Source: Pochonia chlamydosporia 170 (Eukaryota; Ascomycota; Sordariomycetes; Hypocreales; Clavicipitaceae). Taken from it: 64,000 bases of DNA. Position 1 is the first letter of the stretch. Every line of letters begins with the position of its first letter. The position numbers were made by a program, and so were the translations under genes. The notes under the pieces are model-generated. The model ran no database searches and had not been told where the DNA came from. It saw nothing but the letters and a program-made list of their open reading frames with translations. This document shows positions 55,529-64,000 of this stretch, in pieces. The stretch is taken from contig NW_019154051.1 in the NCBI RefSeq assembly GCF_001653235.2, positions 62,001-126,000 of the forward strand, in the 5' to 3' direction.

Positions 55529-57952
55529 TCAGGAGACCGTTCCATGAACTACAATAGCATGCTTTTGCAGATGCATCTTATGTGCGAGAGTCATATCGCA
55601 GACCTGACATACTGGCTGATCGTTGTCCCGCAATTGCGCTAGGTGTCTTCGACGGAAGTGTTTACTCAAATCTCCTGGCGTGTAGAATTCGCTAATCTTG
55701 TCTTCTACGCGCGGGTCGTCTGATGGCAATGAGAGTGCATTGCCAATGCAGAGGAAACACCTCCTAGGCCTCTGTTTGGGATTGTCAATAAAAACAGACA
55801 TAGTCGCGAGAAACAGTGGACTGTCTTCCGGGTGCTCACGAAGATTCTCATTCGAGACTGGTGTCGTTCGCAGTACATGAGTACGGCGTATTGTTGGCCC
55901 CTCTTCGATGCTGCAGTATGCAACTATGGCCTCAATCGCGTTGTCCCTGCGTTGATACTGTCCCTCAAGAGTATCATCGACTGGAGTCTTTAGGGCCTCG
56001 ACCAGCAACTTTTGAGCCGGCCGCTGGGGACGGATTGCATTATCCACCCATGGTTCTGCAAAGCCGACTCCTTGGAGTTGGCGTTCAATGTCCACCACGG
56101 CCTGTTCGTCAGTCCAGTCGTCCCGAATCTTCTGTTTCAGTTCTCTCTTCAGCCTCTGTTTTAGTGATCGCAACTCGCGGTGTGTTTTCTTATGCTGTTC
56201 AGATCCTGGGCGTAATTTTCGCAGCTGGGCAGTAAGCCGTCGAACTTTGGAATCTGATGCGACGGACGCCGATTGCTCGGCCGTGAGGCCCGTCGGCCGG
56301 CGTTTGCTCATTGAATGACCAATGCTGCAAGCCTGATCTATAAGCGCCTGCTGTGGCTTCTCGCGACGGATAATGGCCCATGGGTCAGCACGGACAACGC
56401 GGCCAAGATAATGTTTTTGGAACGGGACGGAGTTGGCGTGGTCAAGGGAGAGATTCCGGAGCGCCTCGCTCATGTCGGCTATTGTAGCAAAGTTAAAAGG
56501 TGTCCCTTTAAGTTGGTATTTGGGAACTTACGGCTTTGGTCAAACTCGTTGGCTGCGTTATAGCGCAGGCTGTACGGTATTGTTTCGTACTGAAGTCCCA
56601 TGATTTCACCCACTCTCTTAATCCAGCTCGCCATCATGCCATTTGTGATGGTCTTCGTTGCTGACATTTCATACCCCGTCAATGTTTTGACAGCGCGACG
56701 AAATATGCATACCTCTTTCAGATCACTTCTTAGAGGCAAGGGTAGCTCCCGCTCGCCGGGATGTATGTCCAGCTCATCTAGTTGCCTAGGAGAGGTGAGA
56801 TGGGATGCGCGAAATGCTTGGTGGCGAAATAGAATGCCCAGCAGAAAGGCATGGGGACTAAGGAGCAAAGACGGATCGAACATCATCTCGGGGATGGTAA
56901 ATGTTTTGCTGGTAAGGTATTAACGGAGGTACTCTTAGCATGCAATGCTCAGACAACGGAAATAGTGCACTTACGTATCCTTAGTACCAAGGTATGATTT
57001 TGTGAACTCCAACGTGAATCGAATTAAGATCTTGTGTGGTCCACCCTCCGGATCTCTCGCCAAGGCCACTCGGATGTCCCCAAAGCGAAGCCGGAGGATG
57101 GACGTTGGGCGAGAGCCTGCAGGAGCCAATAAGAGAAGGAAAAGCACAGCCAGAATTCGGTGTTCTCCAATGTCAAACGACTTCTTTGTGGTGCTGAGCG
57201 TTGTCTCGATCTGCTCCTTCAAATCGTTAATAGTCATGCAACGATTAGCTCTCTTCTGGTCGCTAAGTTCGTGTTTTTTTGCAAGCTCTCGGAGGACCTA
57301 GGAAACGTTACAACCGTCATGTCTTGTTAGTTATTGGGAATATATACCTTGTGCATATTACGATTCAATTTTGGATCGAGCTTCGCACCAACAGCCCGCT
57401 CATATACAAGTCGGAAGACTTTCCAGGCTGTGCCCAACGAGCTGCTTTTTGTGGTGCCTCTCAATTTTCTCCCGTCCTTGCCCGCCCTTTGGTTCAGCCG
57501 CCATTCAAAGAATTTATAGAGCATGCCTATGGAGATCGACTCGAAGCAAGCGTGAGGGTCACGCGATAGAACTTCATTGCAAAATCTGCGGGTGGACAGT
57601 TAAAACGTAGAGCCTGCAGGAGGTGGGAAGGTAAGGCGACTTACTGCTGCCACCACAGCTCTATCGCGTCCAAGAGTATTGTACTCCCGGGGCTGTAGTC
57701 TTCGCCAACAAAAGAGCTTTCATTGAATTCTTCTATGCCCCTCCGGTAATATTCAGGCGGATGTATATTTCCACCAAAAAGTTGGATTTGATCTTCAAAG
57801 TCCAGATCATCATCTTGTTGGACGTCAAGGTCGGTTGCCTCAGTTTCCTCACCAGACAGATCCGCTTCATCCTCATCGAAGCAGCTCTCAATCTCTGGTG
57901 AAAAAGAGGAGTCAGATTCGTCCGGATCAAGCGAGCGTCGATGGTGTGCCAT
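55529..57952 (-). CDS. DUF3435 tyrosine recombinase, Starship captain-like, with C-terminal C2H2-like region
   Basis: Five exons on the minus strand: 57952-57645, 57585-57348, 57297-56975, 56908-56532 and 56478-55529. All four introns (50-66 nt) are GT-AG and all phases agree, giving 731 residues with no lesion. An acidic N-terminus precedes the recombinase fold. The candidate catalytic Arg lies in APAGSRPTSILRLRFGD, a second in ETIPYSLRYNAANEF, and the nucleophile Tyr in SVPFQKHYLGR. FDPSLLLSPHAFLLGILF is a family landmark. The C-terminus has RRCFLCIGN...KHFRRRHL and CQVCDMTLAHKMHLQKHAIV. Such DUF3435 (also annotated FluG-domain) enzymes mobilise Starships. Captain identity, versus a related non-captain DUF3435 protein, remains open. 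Confidence 0.85.
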
Positions 57953-58915
57953 GATGGATCAAATTGTGAGCGAGGACGTGATCTAGCTTGGTGAAGCCCG
58001 CGACTAGTGGAGCTCTAGTTAAATGTGGAGGGGGATTGTAGAGTTGTAGAGGAAACAAAGAGATGGCCCTGCCGCCTCAGCCGCGAGGGCGGGCTTTTAA
58101 ACGTAGCTATAGAGACCATCTTTAAGTTCTTGAAAAGGCAGCGAGTTGATAAGAACATGTTTCTTGGACCTTGGTTCCAAATTCTCATAAATTGAACACC
58201 CTTAGCCGCCGTGTCCAAATCCCGTCCAATGAGAAGTGAGTACCATGTGGTACCTCGCTGAACATTGTCAGACGTGGTCAACCAACGGGCCAAGCTACAT
58301 GCCTTAAAGCGGCGTTGGGTCCTTGGCAAATTGCCCACCTGTTTGTGTGGCGAAAACCACCAAAACTGGTGGTGCTTTTGCCGTCTTTTTCTTAAAGGTA
58401 GTATATATATTCTTAGTCGGCCCCTCCATGCCCCAGAAGTGGTCAAACTACGGCCCAAAATGGATGTTTTTTCCTAATATGGAATGGGTTGACACTTAGC
58501 GATCGGCACCTAGATTTATCATTGTTATCGAAAGGCCCATAGCGACCGCCGCGCAGGCGGGCGTTCTCCTCGTTTCAAATGAACCAATCAGTGGCCCGGA
58601 CGGCGTCTTGGCTGTGCAACCTATTTGCGGATACCGCTGTGGGTTGCCTGTCTTGGTTAGTGACTCGATCGTAACGGTGGACCAGCCTGCACCAAGAGCT
58701 CCCGCCAAGAAAAACCAAATGACCGGAAAGCATAGTGGACTAGGCCGCAGGACTCCGGCACGAAAATCAGTTTCCCCAGTCCCGTTCAGATAGTTTTCAT
58801 CAGGGTGCACAAATTCATGCCATTCACCCACAATTTCCGTCTTCGTCTTCTGTCCTCATCGCCACAACTTCCGCCCAGTACCACATTTGGTTATCTCCTC
58901 CGAGGTATTGGCACA
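57953..58915. other. upstream side of the recombinase gene, candidate Starship edge
   Basis: No recognised gene; a minus frame at 58496-58831 is probably chance. Contains the small palindrome ACCACCAAAACTGGTGGT near 58357. If the recombinase is a captain, an element terminus and short target duplication should lie here, but none could be proven from one sequence. Confidence 0.35.
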
Positions 58916-59419
58916 ATGAAACCTTACCTCCCACCCGAAATCATCCTTCTCGTTGCAGGACACCTCTCTCCTTCTCACCTGGTGTCCTTGCTTCGCGCGG
59001 CACCTGGACTGTCGCCATTGCTGACTCGTCGCCATGCTTCACTACTGCATTACCTCGCGGAAGAGGGAGACGGTACGTTGATGGCCTTGCTTGTTGCAAA
59101 TGGCAATTTCACCCCGGACCTGAAGGACGAAAACTCGCGGACGCCTTTGTCGTGCGCCGCACAAAGCGGACACCAAGGGGTGGTAAAGCTTCTGCTTGAG
59201 CGACAAGATGTCGACGCCAACTCGAGGGACGACGATGGTATGACACCGTTATCCCGGGCGGCGTCGGATGGACATGAAGCAGTGGTAAAGCTTCTGCTTG
59301 AGCGACAAGATGTCGACGCCAACTCGAGGGACAACAGTGGTATGACACCGTTATCCCGGGCGGCGTCGGATGGACATGAAGCAGTGGTAAAGCTTCTGCT
59401 TGAGCAGTGTGGTAAATAA
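58916..59419 (+). CDS. F-box-like/ankyrin protein, probably truncated
   Basis: ATG 58916 (GGCACAATGAAACC) opens an F-box-like N-terminus (YLPPEIILLVAGHLSPSHLV SLLR) followed by about three and a half ankyrin units (SRTPLSCAAQSGHQGVVKLL; GMTPLSRAASDGHEAVVKLL twice). Two units are nearly identical at DNA level (period 102 bp). The frame ends LLEQCGK a few bases before the MULE inverted repeat, and the canonical next residues are replaced, so the 3' part has been lost. An upstream in-frame ATG at 58805 would add 37 residues. Such proteins are substrate adaptors or NLR-like repeats (inference). Confidence 0.65.
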   Translation: MKPYLPPEIILLVAGHLSPSHLVSLLRAAPGLSPLLTRRHASLLHYLAEEGDGTLMALLVANGNFTPDLKDENSRTPLSCAAQSGHQGVVKLLLERQDVDANSRDDDGMTPLSRAASDGHEAVVKLLLERQDVDANSRDNSGMTPLSRAASDGHEAVVKLLLEQCGK

Positions 59420-59427
59420 TATAGAGT

Positions 59428-62400
59428 ATTACTATTTGCACAGATGAAATCTCTATTTGCACAGATATGTCTCACTAGTTCGGGGATGGCCCAATTCTAG
59501 CCCAATCCCGTGCGACCAGCCTGAAACAGTCCATTCCAGTGCAACCGAATGAGGAAAAAGTAAACAGCTAAAATCGAGGATCGTCAATCTCTCGCTACGC
59601 ATAAATAGATGCCGTTAACTCCACCACAATCGTGACGTCCACTGCAACATAATCCCATCACCACGCCTGTCAAGATGGACATTTGCCGCCTTCTCAGTAC
59701 ACAAAGTCCCTCGCCAGGCCGTGCTGCTGCCGCCACCGCAGTTACTGCCGCCAACGACCCAGCAGACGATGAATATACCGGTGCCACGATCCCACAACTG
59801 CCGCCATCGCCACTCTTTGACACATACGATGACCTCTTTGCCTCCCTTCGCAACTTCCACCTTTCCCATGGCGCCGCAATAGTGAAGGCCTCTAGCTCCG
59901 CAAGGCGGGATATGGGGGGCATCATTCAGCCAACCTACATCGTCTTCAAATGTGACCGCGGCCCGCGACGGCCGTCACAAAGCTCGGGCCTCAGGAAGCC
60001 GTCATCACAGAAGCTTGATTGTCCCGTTAAAATCACGGCCAAGTCCACCAAGTCGTCTAACTAGAAGTGGACGTACACGGTAGTGGAAGGTCAGCACAAT
60101 CACGGGCAGTCCCTTGATCCGTCGGCGCACAATGTCTATCGCCGCCGCACGGTTGCCCAGCAAGAAAAGGAACGAGAACTAGCCAACGAGAATGGTATTA
60201 GGGCCCGCGAGATGGCCAGCATTATTAGAAAAGCCGACAGCCCAGGCTACGATTATTTCCGCAAGCGAGATATCTACAATGATCGTCAAACCATCAAACG
60301 CGAGCGATTGAACGGCCTTACTGCTACCCAAGCCTCCGCCAAGGAGCCCGAGGGCGGAGGTATTAGAGTCAGAACCTTACGCGACGAAGAGGACCGCATC
60401 TGTGCCGTCTTTTGGACTTACGACTGGTGCCGCACAATGTGGAAGAAGTTCCCGGAGGTGCTCAGTTTGGATAACACATACAAGACCAACCGCTTTGGGT
60501 TACATCTATTTCAAGCCACAGGTGTAACGGATCAGAAGTCCCTGGCCAACTTCGCCTTCGGCCTTATAAACGGCGAAAAGGAGCACCACTTCCAGTGGCT
60601 ATGTGACCGGCTTGACGAGCTTCGCATCGACATTGGGGCAGACACGCCGGAGGTTATCATCACAGACAAGGAACAGGCTCTCCGCACAGCCCTCACGAAC
60701 ACCTTTCCAAGTGCCCAACAGCAGCTCTGCGTATATCACATCTTGGCCAACGTGCGAGCCAAAATTAACGCCCGCTGGAAGGACACTGAGGGCGACGATC
60801 ACGACGACATTGGTGATGAGTCTGATAATGACGTAGACGCCCTTTCCTGTCATCCAAGCGACAAGAATGCCGAGCAGCTCGAGCCAGAGCTAGATCTTGA
60901 TGTCGCCGCCAGAGGCCGTGTACAAGACGAGGCAGAGGACGGGCTTGCGACCTCCTCTGATGACTATAACCGTGAGGGCATGTTCAAGGCTTTTCAAGCC
61001 GTGGTTTATGCCGCTAATCACGATGCCTTCAAGGACGCGTGGGAGTCATTTGCCGAGACCTTCGGCAAGAAGCAACGGCACATCCTGCGATATATTCAAA
61101 AAGAATATATGCCATGGCGCAAGCAGTGGGTGAAATCCTACATTGACCACTATCGGAACTTTGGTCAAAGGGTCAATAGCCCTACCGAGACCGCCCATGC
61201 AGACGTCAAGTCTCACCTTGTGACAGGCACGGGAGACCTCCTTTACCTCCACCAGGCCCTTGTCACAATGATTGATAACAAGTCTCGATCCTATCGTCAA
61301 GAGGCTGCGAGACAGATTCAACGTCAGCGTGATCAGTACCTCAAGCAGGCATGGCTTGGCAAGCTTAACCTCCAGATCACATATCAGGCCATTGATCTTA
61401 TCGCCAAGCAGTATCGCTTTGCCCTCGCCGCCCTGCCTGATCAGCGCGAGCCCAAACCGCTACGCCCTTGCACGAGCAACTTCGAGCACCAATACGGCCT
61501 GCCTTGCAGCCATCGTATCTTTGATTGTCTCATGAACGGCACGCCTCTGCGACGGAGCCAGATTGCTATGCGTTGGTGGCTCGAGAAGCCGTTGGTATGT
61601 CGACTTGACACTGTCACAAGATTTTGGTATTAATAGCCTACTAGAATACTGACGATAAGATACTTAATATTCGCGACCCGGCTGTTGTCATAAGCGCACG
61701 GGGCCGGCCCCGTCTGAACGCCAACAACAAGAAGCTCAAGATCCCGCGATACCTCAAGATCGCGGATTACACCTCCCAGCTGGGAAGTTGCGCCGAAGAT
61801 ACGGACGATGACGATGCCGAAGCCGAGCCTAAACAACGGAGTCAAGGAAGGTATTCAGCGCGAGGCCGTGGTCGGAGCCGACAGCCTAGTCGGAATGCGG
61901 GCGGAGGAACGCGCCGACTGAACCCGAGCCTTCGCCGCGACCGCTCTCAATTCGAGCTTGACGAGCTACAATCACATATCTCGCGAGGCAACAAGCGTCG
62001 ACGAGTCCGTGGCGGGGCGGCAGGACGAAGTCGTGCGGATTTATCTCAGGCTGAGAGGTCGCCGACAAACCAGGTCCAAGCGTCACGAGAGTCGTCGGCC
62101 GAGAGCTGCATCATCATACCAGGAATGCAATCGGCTGCAACACCATAACTTTTCATGATGTCCCACAGCAAGAAGCATGGTTTGAAGGACTAAAGTACCG
62201 TCAGAAAGAACAGGAAGGCGACTGTTAGCCGCAAAACACCTCGTCCTTAGTGGTGTTTTCACAACCCAAATAGTTCCTAGGAATATAATAATTGAATTGA
62301 TTTAAGCAGTCAATTTTCTGATATTCTTGTGCGTTCCGTAATGTGTTGTCGTACATGTCACCGTGTACTCCTTATGTCGCTGTGTATGCTGCAGCGATCA

Positions 62401-62546
62401 ATTTGAGCTATGCCAGTAGTTGGCAACTTTGCCTCCGAGCCGAGCAACATTCCTCACGGAAACTGATCGGGACCAGGGTGGGGCAGGTGAGTCAGGCTAG
62501 TGAGACATCTGTGCAAAAAGAGATTTTCATCTGTGCAAATAGTAAT
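59428..62546 (+). mobile_element. MULE (Mutator-like) DNA transposon
   Basis: About 50-bp terminal inverted repeats, left ATTACTATTTGCACAGATGA at 59428 and its complement ending at 62546, both reaching CTCACTAG internally. They enclose one transposase gene. A flush 8-10 bp target duplication was not evident (atatagagt versus taatactca). Confidence 0.9.
59675..62148 (+). pseudogene. MULE transposase, one premature stop
   Basis: FAR1-like N-terminal DNA-binding region (LFDTYDDLFASLRNFHLSHG; LDCPVKITAKST, then VVEGQHNHGQSLDP), MULE transposase core (VLSLDNTYKTNRFGLHLFQA; EVIITDKEQALRTALTNTFP; CVYHILANVRAKINARW) and a SWIM-type zinc site (CTSNFEHQYGLPCSHRI). An intron at 61595-61659 leads to a basic C-terminal tail (ISARGRPRLNANNKKLKIPR; RGRGRSRQPSR) ending at 62148. 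The only lesion is TAG at 60062-60064 between the DNA-binding halves, where Gln (CAG) fits. Otherwise about 800 codons are open, so inactivation is recent or the stop is bypassed. Confidence 0.85.
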
Positions 62547-62895
62547 TAATACTCATCTTAAATACCTTGCCCCAATGCTAGAATCCAAGCTATGCATGTG
62601 CCGTCGGTGGTCTAATATTTTACCCATCAAGTTGAGATGGGTAAAACACAGGTTGAATCAACATTACAATGCTCACAAAATAGCGAACTTGTTGAATTTA
62701 TGGCACCGAGGCAACTCAGACAAGTATTAGCTTCTCAATATTTCATTGTATCTAGCGTCCAATCATTATTACATCAACCCAAGAGTATACAGTCGTAATC
62801 CATCCAAACTTTTAACTCATCAAACCCAGAACCACTCATGTCGTATCCCCATCCCTATTTTTTCCGTCCCGTTCACTACACTCAGTACTCGGACT
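62547..62895. other. intergenic, nothing recognised
   Basis: AT-rich spacer between the MULE and the convergent LtrA-like gene; no continuation of the ankyrin gene was seen. Confidence 0.35.
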
Positions 62896-64000
62896 CTACA
62901 AATACGTCTGCGAGTTTCGATCATCGCCTCCTCGCTGCTTCTTCCTCCATCTCAAACGAGACGTCAACGCCACACCACGCTCATGATGTGACATCTTCCC
63001 GGTCTGACGCCTCCTAAAGCGCTCCTTGTTGCGTTTGATACCCTGGCCATTGATATGCGTCAAGATCGCGATCACGACCCATACCAACGTGATGATTGGC
63101 ATTACCCATGCTGATGACAGGAATGTATCTAGCCTGCCCGCGTTGTACCAAAGCGTGGCTACTAGACCTGTGCCTATGGCGAGGAGGAAGATGATGATCA
63201 GCCGCACGATGGGCCACACTTTGAACGGTGTTGTGCGCGCAATGATGGTTAGCATGATCATGAGGAGGATGGTACTGCCGGCGGTGATGTATCCATACGC
63301 AAACTATACCAAGCACATTAGCAGCCAGGACGCAGTCTGTTGAGAAAGGAAAGGTTACATACCACCAACTTGTATCGACGCCACGTCTTGTCCTGTACCA
63401 ACAGCTGGTATCCTCCGTCTTTGATGTTCTTCGCCGCAGCAGGATCCTTCTTAGACACATCATCGTCCAGATTAATCCCAAAAGCGCCATATAGAGCATT
63501 CGCCATCGAAAGATATAATGCGTAAACAACGCTACCGAGAGTATCCCAGGCAGCGTCCAATTCTGCCGACAGCTTGTCATCCGTCACAGGCGACGGATTC
63601 GCAATCATGGGCCAAATCTTATCCGGTATTCTCGTTATATTGTTTAATGCCTCGTTGACTGTTTCCATGGTGCTCGAAATTTTAGGTGGGTAGTCGTTGA
63701 AAAACTTGTGAACAGAAGCGTTCAACGAATTTCGTACGTCTATGCTCGTGGGGTTGCGTGCATCGTCAGTCGGGTCGGAAATGTCGCCGATTCGATTGAT
63801 CTGGCTGACGATCTTGGACCAGAGAAGATACTGTGTGAATGCTTGCATGAACAGGACGAGGGACAGGTGGAATGGTAGATGGAGACACGTCCATAGCTGT
63901 TGGCGGATGCGTGGAAGATGAAATGAGGACCGTAACCAGTCGAAGTAGACTAGGAATACGAGGTAAATCGTCGTAGCTGCCGCTGTCACCAGACTAACGG
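62896..64000 (-). CDS. LtrA-like multi-pass membrane protein, 3' part
   Basis: Two visible exons on the minus strand (64000-63363 and 63303-62896) around a 59-nt intron with a GCTGCTAATG branch site. The frame is open to the window edge, so the 5' part is outside. LVFLVYFDWLRSSFHLPRIR, QQLWTCLHLPFHLSLVLFMQ and LLWSKIV match the conserved region of fungal proteins similar to bacterial low-temperature-requirement A. Further helices include STILLMIMLTIIAR, LIIIFLLAIGTGLVATLW and VMPIITLVWVVIAILTH, then a basic cytoplasmic end. No lesion. Function in fungi is not established. Confidence 0.75.

Noticed and set aside
57953..58500. Starship terminal repeat or TTAC-type target site
   Set aside because: Short candidate words occur by chance; without an empty-site allele none can be chosen.
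58496..58831. 111-codon minus frame near the putative Starship edge
   Set aside because: Weakly hydrophobic patchwork with overlapping plus frames and no recognisable family.

Overview
This window looks like an accessory, transposon-dense segment of a filamentous ascomycete genome (Pezizomycotina, probably Sordariomycetes; the order is inference). The eukaryotic call rests on many short GT-AG introns (50-75 nt) with CTAAC/CTAAT branch sites and on typical fungal families: NACHT/STAND NLRs, a type I metacaspase, an M43 metalloprotease, DUF3723, DUF3435, and fungal hAT, MULE, Helitron and Tad-type elements. No rRNA, tRNA or CRISPR array was seen.

Layout. 1-254: edge of a DUF6601-like gene. 0.9-5.5 kb: broken NLR with a hydrolase domain, a NACHT domain and an unusual array of about 31-residue repeats. 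6.9-9.5 kb: second broken NLR. 11.2-13.6 kb: hydrolase relic cut by a MITE with perfect 63-bp inverted ends, an ankyrin relic and a gene tail. 13.6-16.6 and 25.0-28.0 kb: two nearly identical hAT transposons in opposite orientation. They enclose about 8.4 kb with a small membrane protein, a GPI-type wall protein, an intact metacaspase, and LINE and hAT relics. 28.2 kb: solo LTR with a target-site duplication. 29.2-33.3 kb: 5'-truncated Helitron carrying a MITE in its helicase. 33.3-34.4 kb: intact secreted M43 protease. 36.2-37.2 kb: DUF3723 relic. 39-41 kb: nested MITEs and tandem units. 41.6-43.5 kb: Crz1-like C2H2 factor pseudogene cut by a Tad-type LINE (43.5-48.0 kb). 51.2 kb: paralogue of the small membrane protein at 17 kb. 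55.5-57.95 kb: intact five-exon DUF3435 tyrosine-recombinase gene. 58.9-62.5 kb: F-box-like/ankyrin gene followed by a MULE. 62.9-64 kb: 3' part of an LtrA-like membrane protein.

The main reading is that an intact DUF3435 (Starship captain-like) recombinase, a DUF3723 relic in the same orientation, and NLR genes occur together. This is the gene set known from fungal Starship giant transposons. The recombinase is transcribed leftward, toward the DUF3723 and NLR genes, which is the expected polarity if one element edge lies just right of about 58 kb. No element boundary could be proven. Most of the putative cargo is decayed by point nonsense changes, small frameshifts and insertions, while the recombinase, metacaspase, protease, two small membrane proteins and one hAT transposase remain open.
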